Below, one piece after another: positions 1-6,512 of a stretch of 47,532 nucleotides of DNA. Position numbers and translations under genes: made by a program. Origin of the DNA: Defluviicoccus sp. (GTDB lineage: Bacteria > Pseudomonadota > Alphaproteobacteria > MPNO01); NCBI GenBank assembly GCA_022823775.1, contig JAJEHI010000111.1:1-47532 (forward strand), given 5' to 3'. Below the pieces are notes generated by a model. The model was not told the origin of the DNA. It ran no database searches and saw only the letters and a program-made list of their open reading frames with translations. Each line of letters begins with the position of its first letter. Within the stretch, counting starts at the first letter, position 1.

Positions 1-120
1 CCCGGCCTCCGCCAAGACCTTCGTGATCGCCGCCGTCAACGTCGTCTTGCCATGATCCACATGACCGATCGTCCCAACGTTGCAGTGCGGCTTCGTACGC
101 TCAAACTTCGCCTTCGACAT
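1..120 (-). CDS. tuf: Elongation factor Tu, N-terminal 40 residues (partial)
   Basis: Reverse-strand translation from the ATG at 120 begins [20 protein letters not shown] and continues with the P-loop VDHGKTT, the invariant start of EF-Tu, the GTPase that delivers aminoacyl-tRNA to the ribosome. The gene runs off the left edge, so only about a tenth is present. It follows tRNA-Tyr and tRNA-Gly on the same strand, the classic tRNA-tuf arrangement, and is probably transcribed with them from the promoter near 444-472. Identification is secure; whether it is tufA or tufB cannot be told. Confidence 0.97.
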   Translation of the reverse strand, partial: MSKAKFERTKPHCNVGTIGHVDHGKTTLTAAITKVLAEAG

Positions 121-182
121 CGCTAATTCCCCAGTGTGGTCTGGCGTCGCGGGCCGGCGGCCGGTCCCGCGCAAATCGCGGT

Positions 183-256
183 TGGAGCGGGTGATGGGAA
201 TCGAACCCACACAACCAGCTTGGAAGGCTGGGGCTCTACCATTGAGCTACACCCGC
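183..256 (-). tRNA. tRNA-Gly (anticodon TCC)
   Basis: The reverse strand gives a full cloverleaf with 7-bp acceptor arms GCGGGTG/CACCCGC, anticodon loop CTTCCAA (anticodon TCC), T-loop GGTTCGATTCC, discriminator T and an encoded CCA at 183-185. It lies between tRNA-Tyr and tuf on the same strand and probably shares their transcript. Confidence 0.96.
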
Positions 257-348
257 GCGAGGTTTCTGGGCCTTTCGCTGCAATGGCCGTTCGCTCCACC
301 AAAACGCTCCGGATCCTCCGAGCCCGTCCGAGCGCCGCCGCGGAGGGC

Positions 349-434
349 TGGTGGAGGGGGTTGGATTCGAACCAACGTAGGCAAACGCCAACGGGTTTAC
401 AGCCCGTCCCCTTTAGCCACTCGGGCACCCCTCC
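349..434 (-). tRNA. tRNA-Tyr (anticodon GTA)
   Basis: A class II tRNA with a long variable arm. The reverse strand starts GGAGGGGTGCCCGAGTGG, carries the anticodon loop CTGTAAA (GTA), T-loop GGTTCGAATCC, discriminator A and an encoded CCA at 349-351. It is the first gene of the tRNA-Tyr / tRNA-Gly / tuf unit, about 4 nt downstream of the predicted transcription start. Confidence 0.96.
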
Positions 435-443
435 GGACCCGCC

Positions 444-472
444 GAACTAGGCGATCTGACTTCCCATGTCAA
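444..472 (-). promoter_or_regulatory. Sigma-70-type promoter of the tRNA-Tyr/tRNA-Gly/tuf unit
   Basis: Reverse strand: -35 TTGACA (472-467), 17-nt spacer, -10 TAGTTC (449-444), then a GC-rich GGCGGG discriminator just before tRNA-Tyr. A consensus -35 with a GC-rich discriminator is typical of stringently controlled stable-RNA promoters. This is inferred from sequence only. Confidence 0.7.
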
Positions 473-571
473 CGACATGAAAAGGTCGAAAGCGCCCGTC
501 CCGGACCATGGGAGGCGCGCCATGCAGGATTAATCGTTCGGTCAATGACGGGGTTCACTATAGTGCCTTCC

Positions 572-1315
572 ATGGCGAGAAACAAGGGCAAGCGGCAGGG
601 GCGCGGAAGCCGCCCGGCGATCTGGCTCTACGGCCGCCACGCGGTGGCCGCGGCGCTGGCCAATCCGGTGCGCAGGCGGATCCGCTTTCTCGCCGAGAAC
701 GAGGCCGCGGCGGCCTTCGCGGACCATGCGCCGGAGATCGTCGACCGCGCCCTGTTGCGGCAGTTTCTGCCGGACGGCGCGGTGCACCAGGGCCTCGCCC
801 TCCTCGCGGAGCCGCTGCCGGATACGGGGCTCGACGCGCTCCTCGCCGCCTCGGAGAGCCGCGAGCGCGCGGCGGCGGTCGTCCTCGACCGGGTGCAGGA
901 CCCGCAGAACGTCGGCGCCATTTTGAGAAGCGCCGCGGCCCTCGGCGCGCTCGCCATGGTCGTGCCGGACCGCCACGCCCCGCCCGAAACCGGCGCGCTG
1001 GCGAAGGCGGCTTCGGGCGCGCTGGAACGGGTGCCGGTGATTCGGGTGGCCAACCTCGCCCGCGCGCTGTCCGCGATGAAGGACGGCGGGCTCTGGTGCG
1101 TCGGCTTCGGCGCCAACTCGGAGACCGATCTCTCGCCCGGGGCCCTGCCCGACCGGTGCGCCCTCGTGCTCGGCGCGGAAGGGGGCGGCTTGCGCCGGCT
1201 GACGGCGGAGAGCTGCGACCTGATGCTGCGCATCCCGATGGCGCGGGGGGCGGCGAGCCTCAACGTCTCGGCCGCCGCCGCGATCGCGCTCTACGCCCAT
1301 GCGCAGGGCGGATAG
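572..1315 (+). CDS. rlmB: 23S rRNA (guanosine-2'-O)-methyltransferase RlmB-like (SpoU/TrmH family)
   Basis: A 247-residue SPOUT methyltransferase, predicted to 2'-O-methylate a guanosine of 23S rRNA using SAM. The N-terminal ribosomal-L30e-like substrate-binding part (about 15-85, with IWLYGRHAV) precedes the knotted catalytic domain. The three family motifs are clear: DRVQDPQNVGAILRSA (106-121; Asn113, Arg119), LVLGAEGGGLRRL (198-210; Glu203) and IPMARGAASLNVSAAAA (221-237; Ser229, Asn231). Length fits the family. The start at 572 has no obvious Shine-Dalgarno; an in-frame ATG at 545 would add nine residues. Position next to tRNA-Tyr/tRNA-Gly/tuf is the usual alphaproteobacterial context. 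Its stop lies 6 bp from the stop of the convergent DUF1116 gene. Confidence 0.92.
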   Translation: MARNKGKRQGRGSRPAIWLYGRHAVAAALANPVRRRIRFLAENEAAAAFADHAPEIVDRALLRQFLPDGAVHQGLALLAEPLPDTGLDALLAASESRERAAAVVLDRVQDPQNVGAILRSAAALGALAMVVPDRHAPPETGALAKAASGALERVPVIRVANLARALSAMKDGGLWCVGFGANSETDLSPGALPDRCALVLGAEGGGLRRLTAESCDLMLRIPMARGAASLNVSAAAAIALYAHAQGG

Positions 1316-1321
1316 CGGCGC

Positions 1322-2749
1322 TCAGGCCGGGTCGCTGCCCTCCCCGGCGAGCTCGCGATGGAGCGCGCGCACCGCCTGGACGAAGCACGCCATCGGCGCG
1401 GCGGTGATCCCGGCGCCGATCTGTCCGACGCCGGCGTCCCGGTGGGCGATCCCGGTATTGACGATGGGCAGCACGCCGCTGTCGGCGACCTTGCGCGCGT
1501 CGATCCCGGCCGGCGCGGCGGCGAAATCGAGGATCGGCAGGGTGAACGCCGGATTCTCGCCGATCGTTATCCGGCGCATCTCCCGGGTCGCGGCGACCGC
1601 CTCGCCGGCGCTGCCGCCGACGAAGCGGACGATGGCGGGCGCGGCCGCCATGGCGAACCCGCCGAGCCCGGCGGTCTCGGCGATCGCGCTGTCGCCGATG
1701 TCGCGCGCCGCGTCCGCCTTGCCGAAACCGGAAAAGTAGAGCCCGTCGACGATCGGGGCGGGGGCCGTGAACCAGCGGTCGCCGGTCGCGCTCGTCTGGA
1801 TGCCGAATTCGACCCCGTTCCGGGCCATGGCGGTCACCATCGACGAAAACGGCACGCCCCGCGCGGCATCCAGCATCGCCTTGCAGGCCGCCATCGAGAG
1901 GTTGATGAAAAAATGGTCGTTGCCGGCCATGAACGCGAACGACCGGGCGACGTGGTCGGGATCGGCGCCGGACCGGAGCGCCGGCGGAATCAGCCGCTTG
2001 ATCAGGAGCGAGGTCGCGGCCGCGTTGCGGTTGTGCGCCTCGTCCCCCATGTGGAGCGCCTGCGCGATCAGCGGCTTGAGCGCGATGGGGCCGCTCTCGC
2101 CCAGCGCGCGCCGCAGCACGCCCGCGAGCCCGTCCCGCATCCAGCGCAACCGCTCGATCACCTCGGGGCCGTTGGCGCCGAAGCGCAGCACCTTGCCGAG
2201 ACCCTCGTTGAGGCCGGAACAGGCGGCATTTCCGGCGGCGGCGTTCTCGACGATCCACAGCGGCATCGAAGGCGACGTGACGCCGGACATCGGACCCACC
2301 GCCCCGTGATGGTGGCAGGAATCGAACTCGATCCCGCCGGACTCCGCGAGCGACCGCGCCGCGCCGAGATCGTCGGCCCAGCCTTCGAACAGGATCGCGC
2401 CGAGCACCGCCCCCCGCATGGGACCGCACATGTCTTCCCAGCCGACGGGCGCGCCGGCGTGCAGGATGGTGCGCGCGCCCATCCCCGGCAGCACGTCGAT
2501 GGCGGACCCGATCCCCGTCACCGCCGGGTCGGCGGCCAGGAAGCGTTCGAAGGCGTCGCGGTTCGCCGCCTCGACGCGCGGACAATTCACCAGGGAGGCG
2601 AGCTCCATGCCGGCCTCGCGCGATCCACCGGCCGGGGGCCGCCAGTCGATATCGAGGACGGCGTCACCGCCCTCCCCTATCGCCTCGGCGAACGCTCCGA
2701 CGCCCAGATTGAGGACCGCGGGAGCGCCTTTCAGGATATCGCCGATCAC
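1322..2749 (-). CDS. DUF1116 protein, AllG/YlbE-like putative carbamoyltransferase subunit
   Basis: A 475-residue DUF1116 protein, the family of E. coli YlbE and YahG. YlbE (AllG) has been reported as a subunit of oxamate carbamoyltransferase together with FdrA (AllF) and YlbF (AllH). Family landmarks are NLGVGAFAEAI near the N-terminus, CGPMRGAVLGAILFEGWA, the GAVGPMSGVTSPSMPLWIVE segment and LIKRLIPPALR. The start is the GTG at 2749, whose GTGA overlap with the fdrA stop implies translational coupling; the longer open frame upstream lies inside fdrA and is not used. It is the last gene of the minus-strand operon behind fdrA and the ring-opening hydrolase. A cytosolic role in carbamoyl transfer is inferred from family and partners; the substrate is unknown. 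Confidence 0.85.
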   Translation of the reverse strand: MIGDILKGAPAVLNLGVGAFAEAIGEGGDAVLDIDWRPPAGGSREAGMELASLVNCPRVEAANRDAFERFLAADPAVTGIGSAIDVLPGMGARTILHAGAPVGWEDMCGPMRGAVLGAILFEGWADDLGAARSLAESGGIEFDSCHHHGAVGPMSGVTSPSMPLWIVENAAAGNAACSGLNEGLGKVLRFGANGPEVIERLRWMRDGLAGVLRRALGESGPIALKPLIAQALHMGDEAHNRNAAATSLLIKRLIPPALRSGADPDHVARSFAFMAGNDHFFINLSMAACKAMLDAARGVPFSSMVTAMARNGVEFGIQTSATGDRWFTAPAPIVDGLYFSGFGKADAARDIGDSAIAETAGLGGFAMAAAPAIVRFVGGSAGEAVAATREMRRITIGENPAFTLPILDFAAAPAGIDARKVADSGVLPIVNTGIAHRDAGVGQIGAGITAAPMACFVQAVRALHRELAGEGSDPA

Positions 2750-4242
2750 GGCCCGCCCCCGGCCCCGGCCGCGATCCGGGCCGCGATGCGCGCGGCCCCG
2801 GCGTTGCTGCCCGCGACCACCATGCCGGCTTCGCGCAACGCCGCCTCCTGGCGCGACAGGCATTGCGGATCGGCCTCTGTGCCGCACACCGAGCCCACCG
2901 CGACCGGACCGTCGAGCGCCCGGATCGCCGGCGCGAGCGCGGCGGCGGGGTCTTCGTGCGCGCCGGTTCCGAGCACGACGTCGATCAGGATCGCGGCGGT
3001 GTCGGGGGCCGAGGCGGCGTTCCGGATGCGCTCAAGACGCGGGCCGTAATCGATCATCGGATGCGGCCGCCCCCGGGTGAAGGCGTCGTCCCCGAGATCG
3101 AGCATGACATGCGCGCCGCCCGGATCGCGGTCGACCGCGTCTCCCGGATCGAGCGGCGCGTTGGAAAGGATCCGGCCGAGGACGGGCGTCGCGACCGTCT
3201 GCGCCTCGTAGCAGAACGTGCCGCCGCTGAAGAGACCGACGAGCCGGCTTCGCCCGGCCGCCCGGGGAACGTCCGCCCCGTCGGACGGAACGGCGGCACC
3301 CGCCGCCAGCGCGGCCGCCTCGTCGAGCGTGGCGGCCGCCCGCACGTTGGCGGGAAGCTCCCTCGGCGGGTCCGCGCCGACGAAGCAGGCCACCGCCGGC
3401 TTTCCCACCCCTGCCGCGGCGTCGAGCACGCGCCGCATGACGGCATCGTCCGGCGGCTTGGAAACCAGCACCACCGTCTCGGTACCCGCGTCCCCGGCCA
3501 GCATCGCGAGCGCGCGCAGCGTCGTCGTCCCGCCCACCTCGGCGGAGAGATCCCGCCCGCCGGTCCCGATGGCGTGCGATATGCCGGCGCCGAGGCGGTC
3601 GATCAGGCAGGTGACCTGCTGAATCCCGGTGCCGGAAGCCCCGACCACGCCGACGGTGCCGCGCCGCACCCGGTTGGCGAAGCCGAGCGGCACGCCGCCC
3701 ACGATCGCGGTGCCGCAATCGGGGCCCATGACGAGCCTGCCGCGCGCTTCGGCCTCGCGCTTCAGGGCGACCTCGTCCGCGACCGGCACGTTGTCGGAGA
3801 AGATCATCGCGTCGAGCCCGAGGCGAAGCGCCTTCATCGCCTCCGCGGTGGCGTACTCGCCGGGGCACGAGATCAGCGCGAGCGACGCTCCGGGCAGGGC
3901 GTCCATGGCCTCGGCGAGGCTGCGCGGCCGGGGAGGGGCGGCGGCCCCGGCGACGGATGCCGCGGGCGCGTCCCCGCCTTCGAGCAGCGCCGCCGCTTCA
4001 TCGAGCGCGGCGGCGAGAACGTCCCGGTCCTCGCCTTCAACCGCGATCAGGAGATCGTTCGCGCCCGCCTCCGCCCCGTCCGCCGCCGCGCCGTGCCCGG
4101 TCAGCATTTCCAGATTGGCCGGCGTCGCCATCGCGGCCGACGCCCGCGCGACGCCGGGCCGCGCCTCAAGCGCCGCGGCAAGGCGCATGAGGCTCACGGA
4201 ATCGCGGTAGAGGCCGCGCCGCAGCAGGGTCTCGACGGCCAT
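2746..4242 (-). CDS. fdrA: FdrA/AllF-like protein (acyl-CoA-synthetase-fold carbamoyltransferase subunit)
   Basis: A 498-residue homologue of E. coli FdrA (AllF), built like succinyl-CoA synthetase alpha (CoA-binding and ligase domains). Clear matches are LLRRGLYRDSVSLM (6-19), MATPANLEML, LALISCPGEYA, the MIFSDNV block, MGPDCGT (172-178), GASGTGIQQ (201-209), GTGGRDLSAEVGG (226-238), LVSKPPDDAV, and GDDAFTRGRPHPMID towards the C-terminus. FdrA has been linked to oxamate carbamoyltransferase activity, which makes carbamoyl phosphate from a carbamoylated amide. It is slightly shorter than E. coli FdrA. The start ATG at 4242 lies 9 bp after the hydrolase stop and has only a weak ribosome site; its stop overlaps the DUF1116 GTG start. 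The AllF role here is inferred. Confidence 0.88.
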   Translation of the reverse strand: MAVETLLRRGLYRDSVSLMRLAAALEARPGVARASAAMATPANLEMLTGHGAAADGAEAGANDLLIAVEGEDRDVLAAALDEAAALLEGGDAPAASVAGAAAPPRPRSLAEAMDALPGASLALISCPGEYATAEAMKALRLGLDAMIFSDNVPVADEVALKREAEARGRLVMGPDCGTAIVGGVPLGFANRVRRGTVGVVGASGTGIQQVTCLIDRLGAGISHAIGTGGRDLSAEVGGTTTLRALAMLAGDAGTETVVLVSKPPDDAVMRRVLDAAAGVGKPAVACFVGADPPRELPANVRAAATLDEAAALAAGAAVPSDGADVPRAAGRSRLVGLFSGGTFCYEAQTVATPVLGRILSNAPLDPGDAVDRDPGGAHVMLDLGDDAFTRGRPHPMIDYGPRLERIRNAASAPDTAAILIDVVLGTGAHEDPAAALAPAIRALDGPVAVGSVCGTEADPQCLSRQEAALREAGMVVAGSNAGAARIAARIAAGAGGGP

Positions 4243-4251
4243 CCGGAAGAC

Positions 4252-5361
4252 CTAGGCGGGCACCTTGTCCATGTCGACGATGGCCGCCACCATCCCGCCG
4301 CCGGCGGGGCCCTGCTGGAGCGCCGCCACGGAGACGAACACCGCCGGATCGCCGACCGCGGCCGAGACCACCCCGCCCACCGTCGCCTTGGTCGTCAGGG
4401 TGTGATGAACGTCGGAATCGTTGAGCGAGACCTGCCGCCTGCCGCGCAGCCGCCCGGTCGGATCGGTCTCGCACTTGACGAAACAGTTGACCAGCGCATC
4501 GCCGAGATCCGACGGGTGCGGCCGGTTCGGCAGCGGCAAGCCGGCGCTGCGGATCGCCTCGTAGATGCCGTCGCTGTCGATCGCGTCCTTCATCACCGAA
4601 TGGCCGATGCGGAACCGGCCGCCGGCGCCCTTCCGGTTGCCAACGACGACGATCTGGGCCGCCAGCTGCTCGTTGCCGCTGGAGCACGAGGCGACCGAGG
4701 AGTAGACGTCGAAATCCTTGCCGATCTGGTCCTCGCGCGGCATCGGAATCTCGCCGAGCGCGAAACCGATGCCGAGCGCCGCCGTGGCGTTGGCGATGGA
4801 CATCGATTCCATCGTCTCCTCGGTGGCGACCGTATGGCCCCGCGCCTTGGCGTCGGCGATGGTCTCGACGGTGAGCAGGGGGGATTTCGACTGGACGTAG
4901 TGGATGTCGGACGCATCCTCGATGCCGGCGTCCTTCATCGCGAGCCTGACGCCGGCGGCGACCTTCTCGACCCCCGCCGGACGGCCGATATCCTCGGGCG
5001 CGATGGCTTCCGACATGGCGATGCCCATGGCGAGCCGTTCGGCCTCCGGGTCGGGATCGGGATCGTCCACGCGCGCGAACACGTTGATGTGGGGCGAGAT
5101 GACGCCGGGGCAGCCGCCCGACAGCGCGATCGGCACCCGCATCGCCGCCTCGCGTCCCCCGCTCCCCCCGGCCACCAGGAAGTCGCGCAGTACCCGGTCG
5201 ACCAGGATGCGGCCCAGATCGTTGACCCCGCCATTGCCCTCGGTCTTGGCGACCAGCGCCACGATGTCGTCGACGCCGAACCCCTCCTCCGCCATCGCGG
5301 CTTCTATGCCGGCGGTGTCCTGGACGCTCTCCATCGGAACCTTGCGGACGACTATGGCCAT
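4252..5361 (-). CDS. Ring-opening amidohydrolase (cyanuric acid amidohydrolase / barbiturase, AtzD-Bar family)
   Basis: A 369-residue member of the small AtzD/barbiturase family, which hydrolyses cyclic ureides (cyanuric acid to carboxybiuret, or barbiturate to ureidomalonate). The threefold repeated architecture is plain and all three Lys/Ser pairs expected from the family are present: Lys39 in AKTEGNGGVND with Ser81 in LSGGCPGVISPH; Lys159 in QSKSPLLT with Ser227/Ser228 in SCSSGNE; Lys296 in FVKCETD with Ser344 in FVSVAALQQGPAGGG. Length is normal. The ATG at 5361 has a strong site (GAGGAGA, about 5 nt upstream). It is first in an operon with fdrA and the DUF1116 gene, an association that suggests the opened ureide is further processed by carbamoyl transfer. 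I cannot tell cyanurate, barbiturate or another imide as substrate. Confidence 0.88.
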   Translation of the reverse strand: MAIVVRKVPMESVQDTAGIEAAMAEEGFGVDDIVALVAKTEGNGGVNDLGRILVDRVLRDFLVAGGSGGREAAMRVPIALSGGCPGVISPHINVFARVDDPDPDPEAERLAMGIAMSEAIAPEDIGRPAGVEKVAAGVRLAMKDAGIEDASDIHYVQSKSPLLTVETIADAKARGHTVATEETMESMSIANATAALGIGFALGEIPMPREDQIGKDFDVYSSVASCSSGNEQLAAQIVVVGNRKGAGGRFRIGHSVMKDAIDSDGIYEAIRSAGLPLPNRPHPSDLGDALVNCFVKCETDPTGRLRGRRQVSLNDSDVHHTLTTKATVGGVVSAAVGDPAVFVSVAALQQGPAGGGMVAAIVDMDKVPA

Positions 5362-5421
5362 GGTTTCTCCTCTCGTATTCCTGCAACCCGTCGCCGCAGG
5401 CTAGCAGAGACGCGGCGGCGC

Positions 5422-5450
5422 TTGAACGCGGGCCGGGGCGGGGCTATTTG
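5422..5450 (+). promoter_or_regulatory. Promoter of tRNA-Thr
   Basis: -35 TTGAAC (5422-5427), 17-nt spacer, -10 TATTTG (5445-5450); the tRNA starts 10 nt later. Spacing is ideal, but the -10 is only moderately close to consensus. Confidence 0.55.
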
Positions 5451-5459
5451 TGACCGGCT

Positions 5460-5535
5460 GCCGGATTAGCTCAGATGGTAGAGCGGCTGATTTGTAATCA
5501 GCAGGTCGGCGGTTCGAGCCCGTCATCCGGCACCA
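5460..5535 (+). tRNA. tRNA-Thr (anticodon TGT)
   Basis: A complete cloverleaf: acceptor GCCGGAT/ATCCGGC, D-arm AGCTCAGATGGTAGAGC, anticodon stem-loop CTGATTTGTAATCAG with anticodon TGT, T-arm GGCGGTTCGAGCCCGTC, discriminator A and encoded CCA (5533-5535). Its 3' part is duplicated at 6335-6355 (see tRNA-like element). Confidence 0.96.
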
Positions 5536-5614
5536 GTCTTTATTCGTGGCCTACGGCGAACGGGCGAATCGCAGAAACTGCGACCGCCTGCGCCGAATGC
5601 TCCGGCCGCGCCTT

Positions 5615-5836
5615 TCCCCACAATTCGTCATGCCCGGACTCGTTCGGGGGTCCAGGCTTGCCCCGGACCCCGATCCGGGGGCCACAGGCACCGCCGGCGC
5701 CCGGCTTCCCTGGACCCCGGCTCAAGGCCGGGGTGACAGCGGGGGGCGGAGACAGTTTCGCCCATCGGCGCGGAGCCCGCCCCAAAATCTTAATCGGACG
5801 GCAGTGGAACAAATCCGGGCATGACAAGTTTGGGGA
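5615..5836. repeat. MITE-like inverted-repeat element
   Basis: About 220 bp bounded by imperfect terminal inverted repeats. The left end 5615-5638 pairs with 5814-5836, including a perfect 12-bp pair GTCATGCCCGGA (5627-5638) / TCCGGGCATGAC (5814-5825). Inside are two hairpins: GGGGTCC 5647-5653 with GGACCCC 5665-5671, and CCCCGGC 5715-5721 with GCCGGGG 5727-5733 around TCAAG. No open frame inside looks like a real protein. Such GTCATGCCCGG / GGACCCCGG palindromic elements are common between genes in alphaproteobacteria. Copy number cannot be judged from this window. Confidence 0.6.
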
Positions 5837-5944
5837 ACGCCGGCTGACGCGGCGGCGCTTCCGGCCCGACCCGTGCTACACCGCGATCCGCGGGTGCTTC
5901 GAGGCATCGCGGCCGATGGGCGCACCGGTCATGGCCCGGATGGT

Positions 5945-5960
5945 GTCAACCATAGTTGAC
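5945..5960. repeat. Short inverted repeat GTCAAC-CATA-GTTGAC
   Basis: A perfect 6-bp inverted repeat around CATA in the non-coding stretch before the parS sites. The half-site GTCAACCAT occurs again at 6174-6182 between the two parS sites. It could be a protein-binding site; function unknown. Otherwise I see no gene or clear signal between 5837 and 6154. Confidence 0.35.
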
Positions 5961-6154
5961 AGTTCGGCGATCCGGCCACGCCCGCGGGGCGCTCGCGCCG
6001 GTTTTCCGAACCGGTCCCGCAGCAATCCCCGCCAAAGTGCTGGCGCGGCGGGGAGACTCGCCGTCGCGGCCGCGCCGCCCGGCGCCCGGACGGAGCCGGC
6101 GGGGGCGCGGTTGCGTCCCCGGGGGACGCGAAAAACAGTCTCATATCGGGACAA

Positions 6155-6170
6155 TGTTTCACGTGAAACA
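6155..6170. promoter_or_regulatory. parS chromosome-partitioning site 1
   Basis: TGTTTCACGTGAAACA is a perfect 16-bp match to the bacterial parS consensus bound by ParB, which nucleates ParB spreading for chromosome segregation and is normally placed near the replication origin. The palindrome lies in non-coding DNA. parA and parB are not in this window. Confidence 0.85.
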
Positions 6171-6191
6171 TAGGTCAACCATGCTGTCCTT

Positions 6192-6207
6192 TGTTTCACG
6201 TGAAACA
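6192..6207. promoter_or_regulatory. parS chromosome-partitioning site 2
   Basis: A second perfect TGTTTCACGTGAAACA, 37 bp centre-to-centre from the first, separated by 21 bp. Two identical sites this close make a chance match very unlikely. The short frames beginning MFHVKH that cross these palindromes are not credible genes. Confidence 0.85.
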
Positions 6208-6290
6208 TTGGAAATCCCCGACCGGAGGGAATATCGAGCCTCTCGCCCGGCCCGCGGAAATTGAACCGGAGAGCGGTGAACTCGTCCCCG

Positions 6291-6365
6291 GCGCGACGAC
6301 AAGGAGGGCGGTGGGGTTCATCCCCGATCGCCCGGGTCGGCGGTTCGAGCCCGTCGTCGGGCACC
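6291..6365 (+). other. tRNA-like element containing a duplicate of the tRNA-Thr 3' half
   Basis: Bases 6335-6355 repeat 5504-5524 of tRNA-Thr exactly (21 nt, the T-arm and flank), and the following 11 nt match at about 8 positions through to GCACC. The 3' strand GTCGTCGGGC (6353-6362) can pair with GCGCGACGAC (6291-6300) at 9 of 10 positions, and a hairpin (GGGCG..GGGG-TTCAT-CCCC..CGCCC) lies between, but no D-arm is present. So this is not a normal tRNA. It may be a decayed tRNA, an attachment-site duplicate, or a structured leader before the acyl-CoA synthetase gene. Confidence 0.45.
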
Positions 6366-6512
6366 GGCCGGCCCAGATATTCGGTTGCCAACGCTTCGCC
6401 GCTCATCCATAAGAAACGCGGCATATTCCCGCGACCGGTCGTCGAGGCGTGCGCGTTCCGTGCCGCCGTGCCCTCGTCCCCTGGCAGTCGACCGATGGAC
6501 GAGGAGACGGTC

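Noticed and set aside
80..571. Long upstream extension of the rlmB frame
   Set aside because: It reads antisense through tuf, tRNA-Gly and tRNA-Tyr.
5929..6264. Short frames on both strands beginning MFHVKH
   Set aside because: They arise from translating the parS palindromes; the rest of each frame is low-complexity and has no ribosome site or family resemblance.
6261..6512. N-terminal extension of the acyl-CoA synthetase reading frame
   Set aside because: It translates the tRNA-like element and intergenic DNA; the strong ribosome site and family N-terminus are at 6513.
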